The position numbers and the translations under genes were made by a program. The notes under the pieces were generated by a model. It was not told the origin of the DNA. It ran no database searches and worked only from the letters and a program-made list of their open reading frames with translations. A DNA stretch of 64,000 nucleotides from Anthoceros angustus (Eukaryota > Streptophyta > Anthocerotopsida > Anthocerotales > Anthocerotaceae), in the NCBI GenBank assembly GCA_010909165.1, contig MU008200.1, positions 186,001 to 250,000 on the forward strand, written 5' to 3'. This document shows, in pieces, positions 35,105 through 44,877 of the stretch (the stretch's first letter is position 1; each line of letters opens with the position of its first letter).

Positions 35105-35250
35105 GGCACCGTTTCGGCCCCAGGCCAACTTAAAATATTTTAAGTTGGCCCCGGGGTATGAAACGCCGGGGCCCAGGTATGAAACGGTGCCCCCTAAAAT
35201 AATTTAGGGGCACCCGTTGGGCGTAACGGTGTGCCGTTAGACTCAACGGG
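35105..35250. repeat. Cluster of three strong palindromes
   Basis: A perfect 28-bp palindrome (35123-35150, centre AAAAT|ATTTT) is nested in longer arms GGCACCGTTTC (35105) and GAAACGGTGCC (35181). A second near-perfect hairpin spans 35186-35214 (GGTGCCCCCTAAA against TTTAGGGGCACC). A third spans 35213-35250 (CCCGTTG...CAACGGG). A short direct repeat GGTATGAAACG also occurs twice. Confidence 0.95.
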
Positions 35251-35707
35251 TGCACCTTTTCCTTCACCGGTTGTGCCTCCTCACTCGCCGGACGTACCCG
35301 TTCGCTCGACAAAGGATCCCCACGGCTCTCCCCAAGCTCAATTTCTCGGCCACGTTGCAGGTTCAAGCACTTTGCTTTATGAAGTAACACCTTGCAAGCT
35401 AACCTCGTGTGCTGAGCCTCTGCCACCAGTACCACAATTCGTTGCTTCTGGTGGTGATCCGAGCTTTCCTCCACGACGGAGACTACTTGCTATGCGCTGT
35501 GTGCCACCACCACAAGTCTTTGTACAAGCTGATGCTCTTCCAGGTTTGACATCTGAGATCAAGCAGGAGGAACTCACTGCTGAGAATGGAGACTACAAGG
35601 AGTACAAACTTGGTGAGGCACAAGAGTTACGACAGAGCAACACTAACAAAGATCAAGCTCTCGCATTCAATCACACAAATCAACACCAATTTGGTTTCTG
35701 TTGCTGA
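35231..35707 (+). CDS. Open frame between palindromes and gag (unknown)
   Basis: A 158-codon stretch is open but has no ATG at its start. It reads SPVVPPHSPDVPVRSTKDPH, LLYEVTPCKLTSCAEPLPPV, then a charged segment EIKQEELTAENGDYKEYKLG, with a stop at 35707. Composition looks protein-like, rich in proline at first. It lies 216 bp before the gag ATG. It may be a captured gene piece or leader; I cannot assign it. Confidence 0.3.
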   Translation: MPLDSTGAPFPSPVVPPHSPDVPVRSTKDPHGSPQAQFLGHVAGSSTLLYEVTPCKLTSCAEPLPPVPQFVASGGDPSFPPRRRLLAMRCVPPPQVFVQADALPGLTSEIKQEELTAENGDYKEYKLGEAQELRQSNTNKDQALAFNHTNQHQFGFCC

Positions 35708-35923
35708 AACGGTTCGCCGAATCGAATCCACTTTTGATTCTGTGAATCACATTAACACTGAACTTGATTTTGGGCCCTCTGAGCCCGTGTTGTGAGTGTG
35801 GTGCAGTTATTGTGAGCAGTACATCTCTATTTACATTTACAAGCTTGGTTATTGACGCGAATTCTTGGTTTTGCGTCATAACACAAAGTCAGCTTTCTGT
35901 CAATAATCACAAGTTTTCTGAAG

Positions 35924-36878
35924 ATGGCTACTCCTCCACCTACACCACCAACACCGGCACCTTCTCCTCCTGCTCCAATCATTAATGTTATGAATGTGAG
36001 TACGGATTTTAAGGAGAAAGACCGTTTTTGACACCAAGTTTGAAGTTTGGTCTAAGCGGATGAAGACGCTCTAAATACTGAGATCTTCTTGCCATCGTTG
36101 ATGGCTCTCCGAAACCACGGACCTTCACCCGCCTCGACTCATGGACAAGGCAAGATGAGGCTATGCACATGCTTAATTCTGGCCTAGACGAAGTCACTCT
36201 CCATCATACCGATGGTGCCCTCACCTCAGCAGAAGCTTGGAGGCAGATCACGGATATTTACCAATCCACCAACGTAATGACATTGGTCACGGTTCGCAAT
36301 GAATTTTATTCTTTAAGAATGCAGCCTTCTGATAGTGTTGCTACTCATGTGAGCAAGTTTCAGTATCTGCGTGCTCAACTTGCTGCTTTGGGGACTCCAT
36401 TAGAGTTCAAGTCGGTACTACTAGCCACCTCCCATTTCTTTCAATCTTTGTCTCTTCACGAATGGCAGACGTGAAGCTCATCAAGCGTGCTAATAAGACA
36501 CCTTCAATTTCTATCTCCGAGATAGCTGGTGCTCTTTTACAAGAAGAGGCTTCTAGGTTCAATGGCACCTCAAACATGGTGGTGATAGGGTGATGTTTGT
36601 CACCAAAGGTAGACAACAATTCAACAAGCGAGAACCCAAATGCCATTCCACCCTCCACGGGTACCACCTCCTCCGGGCCTTCTCCATCCAATTCTTCCTC
36701 AACTCCTCCTAAGGGGACATGTAATTGGTGCAAAGCCCAAGGACACCGGGAGGAATGCCGTAAGAAGAAGGTGAGCCCAAGCGGGACACCAAAACCGCTA
36801 ACACAAGTTGTTACTAAAGCAAGGCATAATTCCAAGACCGACATTGCTTTAAGTTTGTTTGGTTGCATCCGAGTATAA
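35924..36878 (+). pseudogene. Copia-2 gag with zinc knuckle
   Basis: ATG at 35924 opens a proline-rich start (MATPPPTPPTPAPSPP), then VSTDFKEKDRF before a stop. The UBN2 body is open at 36163-36474 (EAWRQITDIYQSTNVMTLVT, RNEFYSLRMQ, THVSKFQYLRAQLAAL). The end (36597-36878) has the knuckle CNWCKAQGHREECRKKK, which is one residue shorter than CX2CX4HX4C. Gag builds the particle and binds RNA through the knuckle. Several frameshifts split it. The DFKEKDRF start resembles that of copia-3 gag (NFKEKDRFNG), so the two families are related. Confidence 0.88.
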
Positions 36879-38170
36879 ATCTTCTTGGCTGCTCGACTGC
36901 ATCGCTCACATATGCAGCCACAAACACATGTTTACGACATATTCATATTTGATGTTCTTCATCGCTTTGTTCTCCTATATGACTGCCTCTCAATAGCGGC
37001 ATTGGCTCTGACTTTCGAATTGAAGATGGTTCTTCCTTCTACTCATGTGTCGCATGTCCCTCGGATGGCCAAGAATTTAATTTCCGTCATACTTGGTTAA
37101 GGATGGCATCTCAGCTGGACTTTGGCCGTGGTGATTGTCTACTCACTCGGTCTATTCATCCGGCCGTGTTATTGCTCGAGGCCATCCTCGCCATGATTTA
37201 TATGTCTTCAACGCAAGCCCATGTTGGCGCTGGCGGCTCCACCGCGGCCGCTGGCCGCCATCGACGAGGAGCCCGGTGATGCTTTTCTCGCACTCTAGGC
37301 TTGGCCACATTAATCATTCCAAGCTCTTAGAGATGTCTAAGGTGATTTGTTTAGGATAGGCTGCCTACTTTTACAAAGACGCCAATTGTGTGAATCTTGT
37401 ATTTATGCTAAGCAACGCAGCCTCCGTATCCCGATCTTCCGCACGTCTACTCATTGGAGCTTGTCCACATTGATCTTTGTGGGCCACTCCTGTCCCTTCA
37501 CTTGGCGGGGCTAATCACTTTATGACTGTTGTGGATGACTTCAGTCGTTATACTTTTGCTTACCCGCTTCGTTTGAAGAGTGACTCCTTTGGTGTATTTT
37601 CTCCCTTTGTTACTATGGCCGAGCTGCAAACTCGTTGTAAGCTGCGGTGCATTAGATCTGACAATGCTGGGCAACTTAACAATCACCAATGCAAGGACTT
37701 TTGTCAAGAGAGGGGATCCTTCAACTTGCGGTTCCCTATACCTCCCAAAGAAATGGAGTTGCGGAAAAGCCAATGGTGATCTTTTGGCCATGCGCGAGCT
37801 ATGCTCGCTCAATCCCAATTGCCTAAGTCCTTCGGGTCAACACCGCTTATATCGTAAATGGTGCTTTCCAAGTCCGTTACCACCGGACTCCTTATGAGGC
37901 CGGCATGGGAGTAAACCCTTATCTCTCATCGTATCTTTGGATGCCCCATGCCCATATCCTTCTCGCCCGAGACCCTCGTGCTCGTAAGTTGGTATTTGTG
38001 GGCTATGGCGAGGATCGCAAGGCATACAAGCTGGTGGACTTGAATACCCACATCCGACGTATGCACGCATCACCTTTGATGAGTCCGCTAGCACATCTTG
38101 ACCCGCTTCGGCTCTGGTCCCGCCCCTGTCGCTTCTACCTCCGGCTCGTAGCCCTCGATGGCTCGGTGAC
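36879..38170 (+). pseudogene. Copia-2 protease remnant and integrase
   Basis: Protease is reduced to its end (VLHVPRMAKNLISV frame, near 37050). The pre-integrase finger reads FSHSRLGHINHSKLLEMSK (37290). The integrase core is open at 37477-37779 with GGANHFMTVVDDFSRYTFAY (first Asp region shifted to VVDDFSRY) and LRCIRSDNAGQL (second Asp). The catalytic Glu region is shredded. The C-terminal part (37990-38080) reads ARKLVFVGYGEDRKAYKLVD. It is dead as read. Confidence 0.85.
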
Positions 38171-38527
38171 ATTCACTTTGAGTTACATACTCAACCCTTC
38201 ACTTTTCCCGACCTGTGTGTTCGCTTCGGTTCTGTTCCTACTCCGCCTTTGGCTTCTTCACCTTCAGCCGGTCCTATTCCCATAGTTCCCGCCGAGAGGG
38301 GAAGATGAACAAGCCATAGGGTTGCCCATGGATGAACCATTGGAAATGAGGATGACTCCTTTGGTGTTCTTGAGACTCAAGCATCGAGACACCCAGATCT
38401 CCACATTCCCCACCAAGCCTCGACTGCTCCCGAGCGTAGGTATCCCTTGCGCCGAGACAACCACACCTATGGAATGAAATACCCTTTGACTTGAGAGTTC
38501 AATCCTATACTACCACTCAAGGTCACT

Positions 38528-39990
38528 TTGATGCTTTTAGTGCCGCTCTTCGAGGGAGATCCTCTCACTCAAGAGGCACTCACGACTGATGCAAAGTGGA
38601 AGTTTGCCGCTGATGATGAATATAATTCACTTATTAAAAACAACACATGGACTGTCAATCGCCAAGGGCTGACAATTAAATGCAAGTGGGTTCTCAAAAC
38701 TAAGTTCCGGAGGTTGAGCCTCGTATCCGCCACAAGGCGAGATTGGTGGCTAAGGGGTATAGTAAAGAGGGAGTGGATTACCAAGGCGATAAAGTTTACT
38801 CACCCGTCAAAGCCGCTAAGAATGCTTCTAGCTTTATGTGCCGAGGTTAACTTGGAAATTTATCAGTACGGCCTTTCTTTATGGTCACCTTAAAGAGGAG
38901 GTCTACATGGATCAACCAGAGGATTATGAAGATAAGAAATTCCTCACAAAGTGTGTAAACTACTCCACTCAATATATGGACTTAAGCAAAGCCCACGCTT
39001 ATGGTACGAGAGAATGGATTCTTATCTCAAGAAGTTGGGGTTCATTCCAAAGTGAAGCATACTAACATCTATGTACTTCGTCAGATAGCTCACTTGTACT
39101 TGTTGCCTATATGTCGATGACTTAGTTATTCCAGCAATAATGTTGAATTGGTCAACAAGATAAAAGCGATTTGAGCAAAGAATTCGAGATGAAGGATCTC
39201 GCAAAGTTAAATATATTCTTGGAATGCATGTACATAGAGATAGCATCGAGCTATTTATCTTCATCAAGGACGATATGTAGCCGGTATGCTAAAACGCTTC
39301 AACTTGGAGAACGACGAGCGGCACACCAGCCGCAGGTGTTAAGTTTCATCCGCTTCCGCCGTAAGAGGACAAGAAGGAGATGGAGATCGTGTTCACCGCA
39401 TGGGAGTTGGCACTCTCATGTTCTTGAGTAATCGACAAGACCGACATCTCAAACACCGTGAATGTTGTTGCTCTCGAGAATTGTGGAGGGATCACCGGTT
39501 GCTCTCAAACGCATCATGCGGTACCTCAAGGGTACTCAAAATTATGGCCTATGCTACAAACCTAGCGGAAAGAAGCGCCCCCGCTATGTTATGTGGATGC
39601 ATTGGGCTTTGACAAGAAAAGTATCTCAAAGATATTGCTTTCTTGCCGCTCCATCGTTAATTGGTCTTGTAGAAAACAAGCAGCCATATCACTTTCATCA
39701 ATGTAATCGAGTACAAGGTTTCACCAAGCCACCAAAGAGGTGAATGGGAAAGGAAGCTATGTGAGGATCTGGGTATGACGCAGAAGGGCCAACAATACTT
39801 AATCGTGATAATATGTCAAGAATTGCTTTAGTTGCTAACCCGTGTTCCATGCACGCATTTAACACATAGAGATTCAACATCACTATATTCGTGATGTGCA
39901 GAAAGGGAATAGTAAAGGTACAGATGTACCAACAACAACAAGAGACCACCAAATCCTTGCCCAAGTTTAAACACCGCCCACAGAGAAGGG
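38528..39990 (+). pseudogene. Copia-2 reverse transcriptase and RNase H
   Basis: RT starts at EALTTDAKWKFAADDEYNSL, then KCKWVLKTKF. The middle is broken. YVDDLVI is readable near 39110 (catalytic Asp-Asp kept), then FEMKDLAKLNIFL (39180). The RNase H lead-in VALKRIMRYLKGTQNYGL is at 39490, and decayed RNase H runs to about 39990. At least eight frameshifts occur although the LTRs are similar. Confidence 0.85.
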
Positions 39991-40273
39991 CTTGGATTAG
40001 TAGATAGTAGCTTTATGACGCTAGACAAGTCACTCATATGGTGAGGCTTATCATCTTTTGTTCCATCACTTGAAGTTGACAGCTTGTTGCATGCCTGCTT
40101 CGCCCGCCACAACCGTGTACTACTCCGTGAGTCACTGGATAGCCACCGCCAGGGAGTACGACGCGAGTTGAGACAAAGTAGTGGAAGACTCAGCACATTG
40201 CAAGACTCGACAACGAGTGGTCTCCTTTGTTTTACTTGGAGATCTCGGATAACTCAACGTGTCCGAGAGGGAG

Positions 40274-40493
40274 AGTTAGAAATAGTGCATCTGCTGGTTA
40301 AGGTCGACTAGACTGCACCCAATGTGGATTAGTCAAACTAGACTCGACTAGTTGGTAGTTAGTTAACTAGCGTGCTAGTGAAAGGACACACCCTCGTAAC
40401 CATCCTTTATAAGCCCACCTATGAACTAAACACATTCATTGTTAATAAAGCATCTACTTGATGCAAGACGCTTCCGCATATGCATCTCTAACT
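40274..40493 (+). repeat. Copia-2 3' LTR
   Basis: Starts AGTTAGAAATAG after the purine-rich GAGAGGGAG and ends TCTAACT. It has the same TATA and polyadenylation signals as 33773-33990. Flanks of the whole element are TGATA (left) and GTATA (right), at best an imperfect 5-bp target duplication, and both flanks are copia-3 integrase. Confidence 0.9.
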
Positions 40494-41083
40494 GTATAGA
40501 TTTCCTGCCTTAGACATTTGTACCAATTGGATGACCGAGACGACAATGCCACAACATGGTATGGCTAAGTGGTGCGGAATTGGGGGATGCTACATTGATG
40601 GAATGTGTAGAACTCACTTGAGCTGAAAGTTTGTATAGCCCATTTTCTAGTGTGCCTATGCAGATGGCATGTGACTTATTGGAGGTATATGAAATAAGAC
40701 AACTATCTGCGTAAAGTGTGACTTGCATAGTATGTGCATGACATAAACTAGCGGCAAAGACTAGATTCTTACACATGGCTGGTACATGGAGGACTGACGT
40801 AAGTGAAGAGTCGACTGTGGAACATCCGAGGACAACCGAACCACCTATTGGGAGGTTGTGATCATCACCCAAGAGGACATCGGTGTCCTGTGGTTGGGGA
40901 ATATGACTCAAAGGAGTCTTTGTCATGACAGATGTGTGAGGTAGCTCCACTATCAAGGTACCGAATTGATTTGTAGGGAGGAGGCATCATGGCGGGCGAA
41001 GGAGTTGAAGAGGATGGTTTCTTCACAAGAACATGTGCGCGGTGAGGCCTCTTTCCTAGGCTCACCATTTTCTTCCTTCGCAT
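40494..41083 (-). pseudogene. Copia-3 protease and integrase start
   Basis: On the minus strand the protease active site YLDSGATSHICHD lies near 40954-40915, then in another frame VLLGDDHNLPIGGSVVLG, VLHVPAMCKNLVFAASL, and the integrase finger start LWHCRLGHPIGTN at about 40530. One frameshift separates them. The next integrase residues lie beyond the copia-2 insertion, at 33772 downward. Confidence 0.92.
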
Positions 41084-41962
41084 CCTTCTCCATGTGATTT
41101 GGGATTACGCACCAATTGCAAATAATTCCGCCTTCTTATTACCTCTTGCGGTGTAGAAGAAGACGGAGAAGCTCCAGAAGCTGGATGAAGTGGCGGCTTA
41201 GTGGAGGGAGATCCTTTGGTGCGGCCTTGACCGCGACCACTTCCTCGCCTCTTCCATGTACATCACTTGCCGGCTAGTTCGTGAGTCTTGACGATGGACT
41301 CCTCCTGTATCAATGCTCCGATCAACTCATTTATACTTATGTCCAAGGTATCATGCTTGTCCATATTTTTCTGGGCTTTTCTCAATAGAGCATTTTGAGT
41401 TGTCACAAATGATCTATAGGAGGATGGAACAGAGGATAATAATGCAACAAAGCATGTTAACTCTGAGAGCTTGGAGTTGGAAGCAGCTTCAAGTTGGGAT
41501 CTTGCCATTCGAAAAGTACTAATATGGTGTTCAATGGTGCCAGATTCCCTCATCTTAAGGTTGTGGAAGTTACAAGTAGTAGTCATCAGACTCATAACAT
41601 CCTTGGAGGAGTATAATTGTGCGAGGTGATCCCACATTTTCTTGGAGGATCCTGCCTCGCTAATTTGCCATACCATATGGAGAGAGAGACCATCGATAAT
41701 CATATCCACAGGCTCTCTCATCCTTCGCATCCAGTGCGTTTTCACCCCATCTTGGGCGCTCTAAGGCTCCGACAATATCCCATAGGTCACGTTGCAATAC
41801 TCCCTCATTCGCAGCGCCGTCGTAGTCCTTGCCATTGAATCTATCCTTTTCTTTGAAGTTGTCTCCATAATTATTGACAACCATTGATTTGGTCTCAATA
41901 GGGTCCTTGTTGATGTTGACTTCTTCGTCAAGTTGCTCTCCCTCATCTTCCCGACTAGCCAT
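41084..41962 (-). pseudogene. Copia-3 gag
   Basis: ATG at 41962 starts MASREDEGEQLDEEVNINKD, then NYGDNFKEKDRFNGKDYDG. After a frameshift near 41750 the UBN2 body is open (41745-41263): SLHMVWQISEAGSSKKMWDH, LAQLYSSKDVMSLMTTTCNF, HISTFRMARSQLEAASN, LIGALIQEESIV. A knuckle follows near 41110 (CNWCVIPNHMEKDA) with the last Cys changed to Ala. An intact 180-codon ORF ends only 12 bases upstream and in the same frame. Confidence 0.9.
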
Positions 41963-41974
41963 GGCAGGTGATGT

Positions 41975-42517
41975 TTAAAGACCACGACTACGTCGTGTGC
42001 GTGCTGTCTTGGAGGAGATTTCACCAGACGATGCTCCAATCATATCAAAAACAGAATCTGCAGGTAAAAATGTGAATTTCTGCAGGGAACTTTTAGACAT
42101 TTTAGTATCTAAGTCTTCAATGCATCCAGCTAAATGATTGAAGGCACGAGCCAAAGACAAAAATTGTCTACTAATGACATCATGTCTAAGTTCTGAATCT
42201 ATTTTGATAGATTTAAGGAGAGGCTGCAGAGAATCTGTGCTACTAATCACAACAGGACCAGCATGTAGATTAGGAATGTGTTGGAGTGCTAAAACTAGAG
42301 ATTCTACTTGTGATAAACTAAAACAAGTAAGTAAATCTCTCTTAGCCACCTCAATCAACTCTCCTTGATTCTCTGATTTTATAAGGATTGCACCAATAAA
42401 ATTGCTAATAAATTTAGAATCTCTTTCAATTGGATCTATAAATTTATCAGAATTATTATAATTTGATGCATTCTCCCTTGATGCAGCCTTCAATCTCCTC
42501 CTACTTCCTTGTCCCAT
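41975..42517 (-). CDS. Intact 180-codon ORF upstream of copia-3 gag (unknown)
   Basis: The frame runs from ATG at 42517 (MGQGSRRRLKAASRENASNY) to TAA at 41977-41975 without any break, unlike every other retroelement ORF around it. The middle is helical and leucine-rich (LIEVAKRDLLTCFSLSQVES, LVLALQHIPNLHAG, DVISRQFLSLARAFNHLAGC) and the tail is basic (KTARTRRSRGL). It lies between the primer site (42700) and gag (41962), in the same frame as gag and separated by the stop plus four codons. It could be an N-terminal Gag extension made by stop read-through, a separate leader protein, or a captured host fragment. I do not recognise it. Confidence 0.6.
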   Translation of the reverse strand: MGQGSRRRLKAASRENASNYNNSDKFIDPIERDSKFISNFIGAILIKSENQGELIEVAKRDLLTCFSLSQVESLVLALQHIPNLHAGPVVISSTDSLQPLLKSIKIDSELRHDVISRQFLSLARAFNHLAGCIEDLDTKMSKSSLQKFTFLPADSVFDMIGASSGEISSKTARTRRSRGL

Positions 42518-42685
42518 GAGAAAGAGTCAAGAAAGTGATGCAAAATTTGTGCATCATAAAAATATGATGTTGAGCATAATTGTAAAGTTTCCTCCAAGCC
42601 AAAATTCCATGCTGCAAAATTAGTAATGCACAAAAGAATTCATGCCTAAAGAAGAGGCAAGCAAGGTGCTCAAGCATCTAGAGCC

Positions 42686-42700
42686 GAAGCTTCGATACCA
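42686..42700 (-). other. Primer binding site of copia-3
   Basis: Minus-strand TGGTATCGAAGCTTC directly next to the LTR resembles the initiator tRNA-Met site TGGTATCAGAGC with two changes. Confidence 0.75.
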
Positions 42701-42950
42701 TGATGAGAATCACGCACAAACGCACTTGCAAAAGAGTCTTGTAGAGTTGCATTACATAATAGAAAATACAAGAGTGTTTAAATAGTAGGTGGTTGGTTAC
42801 AACCATAAGTTGTTGTATAACCATAAGTGGTTATAACAACTAACTACCTAAATAACTACCTAGGGAAACTACTTTGTGCCCTAGGCATATAATAATCATT
42901 AAGTAAAGGTGGCCTAGTACATAGTGCCCTAAACCTAATATATTTCATCA
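42701..42950 (-). repeat. Copia-3 5' LTR
   Basis: 250 bp with inverted ends TGATGA and TCATCA, next to the primer site, in minus orientation. The body is AT-rich with ACAACCATAAGTTGTTG-type short repeats. No 3' LTR was found at the other end (26-33 kb), where the element is rearranged. Confidence 0.85.
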
Positions 42951-43111
42951 GGTCTACCTCACTGTTTCTGACTCTCCGTCAGAATAGTACGCTGCCTCCG
43001 CCGAGTTTCGAAGGGGAGTTACCTGCGATACCTTCCGCATGCACTTCCTCCTTTCCCCACTGCTCATCCGCCTCCTATATCTCCCTCAAAATAAGGTATC
43101 CAACGTTCATG

Positions 43112-43129
43112 TCCCCGGCAACGGCGCCA
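43112..43129 (-). other. Primer binding site of gypsy family G (tRNA-Asp)
   Basis: Minus-strand TGGCGCCGTTGCCGGGGA matches the plant tRNA-Asp primer site known from several Ty3/gypsy families. It lies four bases from the LTR end at 43134, so the LTR at 43134-44865 serves as a 5' LTR toward lower coordinates. Confidence 0.93.
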
Positions 43130-43133
43130 AAAA

Positions 43134-44865
43134 TGTGGTGGGTTTGCCCCAATCACCCAGAGCTAGCCCTAGTGGCCACACTTATCCCACGGTCGTCGAA
43201 TACATGGGTTCGATCCCAAGAGACTTGACGAGATACGCTTATCCTGAGGGGTCGATCCTCTCTCTCTCTCACGATTTTTTCTCTGCCACAAATTGCCTCA
43301 TCGAATATGGGTTTTGGGTTTGCTGGCCCACGGCCCCAAGACGTCCTCTAACTTCTAAGACCCCAAAAAGACAATACAACGACAATATCTCAATAACTTA
43401 ACCTCATGCCTTCTTCCACAACAATCCTCTAAACTTATCCTCACCAGCTACTCAGGTCTCTCTTACGGCACCAACACCTACAGTGACCGGAATCCAAAGA
43501 TTTTCGCTTGGGCCGGTAGCCCTGAGATTGCCTATAACGTGAGCACTCTTGGGGTTGGGAAGCCCCCCCCGCCGGGTTGCTTCAAAACGAGTCTCTGACG
43601 TTAGTGCCCTGCAAGACGCCAACAAGCTGCAAGCACACAACGATCTTAAGGTGAAACCAGTGGTTAAGAGGGGGACGCGCGTGTCACCCCTTTAACTCAG
43701 TCCTTACGAACCTTGCTCTCCTTCTTCGATGCATCGTCTGAAGGACGTGGTCGGTCGCGCGCGCTCACAACGGGGGCACAACAGAGAAGAAGAACCACAA
43801 GGATTGATATTGAACTGGTTACATGGCCCCCCTTTTATAGGTGGAGAGGTCTCCTTGGAATATGTGCATCTTAAATGCGGGATGACCCTCCGGATTCCAT
43901 GAGGGAATTCGTGACTGGCAGTTCGGACTTTTGACCCCACAAGGTAAGGTCTAGCTCACAACTGCCACCTCTCCCAGTCATCACAGTCACCGCCTCCCTC
44001 AAAATAGGGTCCCTGTATTAAATATGGGTCCCACATTAGTGTCAATGTCCAAAAAAGAATGTTGCTATTAGGCATCCTACGAGTCGTCCTACCGGCTAAG
44101 AGGTTCGCCTTCGTTTGCTTCTTCTAACTCCACTACCGCCTTCATGTTCGGCGCATCACTTACCTCCTCCTGACTCGGACCGCTCCTCGGAACTGCCTTT
44201 GGCGTTGCCTCCTACCTCTGGCCGTTCCTTAGGTAGGTCTGCTCCTGGGGAAGAAACAATCTCCCCTTCTTCTCTGGTAGGAGGTGCTCCACCTACCAGT
44301 CCATCCGTAGGAGGTTCCCCTCCCGGAGGGAGAGTTGGCGCTGCCTAAATTGGACTCTGCCCCTCTTAGATGGTTGCCACCTGGAGGCCCCTCCACCCTA
44401 GATTGGATCTACCATTCTATATTACCTATCCCCTTATTCTGTTTTGGCTTTTAACTAATTGTTTCTTAATCTAATCGCAAAATCCCCTATTTAGCCTATT
44501 TATATAATTCCCTATTGGCAGGCATATATAGTGAGTATGCCTTTATCCTAAATTCGCCTTTTCATTCGAGCCTCACCCTCTGACGATGAGTCCGCCCACG
44601 CCTCGCCTCCACGGCCAGTGAGTTGGCGACTCCTTCCCCTACCGCCTGACCTACCACCGCCTCCGCTAAAAGGTCATTTCGACCCGTTTCTTCTTCCCTA
44701 AGTACCCTTTCTACCCGTCCAACATTGTCCAGCAATTCCAGCTCCAAAAGAATCGAAAAAGTTTTGGCATGTTTCCTCCCAATCGTTTCTAACAAAAAAA
44801 AAAAAATCAGACCTGTTCCACAACCGACTCATTTAGGCTAGTTGCCCAAACTTTTACGCTCCACA
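43134..44865 (-). repeat. Gypsy G LTR, about 1.73 kb
   Basis: The ends are TGTGGAG (minus 5' end, 44865) and CCACCACA (43134), forming TGTGG/CCACA. The minus strand carries a TATA box (ATTATATAAATAGG, about 44505) and an A/T homopolymer at 44790-44805. It is flanked on one side by a primer site and on the other by a polypurine tract, so one LTR is shared by two element bodies. A partial copy (44095-44865 equivalent) is at 45908-46655. Confidence 0.85.
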
Positions 44866-44877
44866 TACTCCCCTCCT
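44866..44877 (-). other. Polypurine tract of gypsy G
   Basis: Minus-strand GAGGAGGGGAG sits directly before the LTR and two bases after the integrase frame, as expected for plus-strand priming. Confidence 0.85.

Noticed and set aside
35231-35250. Hairpin as bacterial-type terminator
   Set aside because: Plant nuclear DNA; the hairpin belongs to a palindrome cluster in a retroelement leader.
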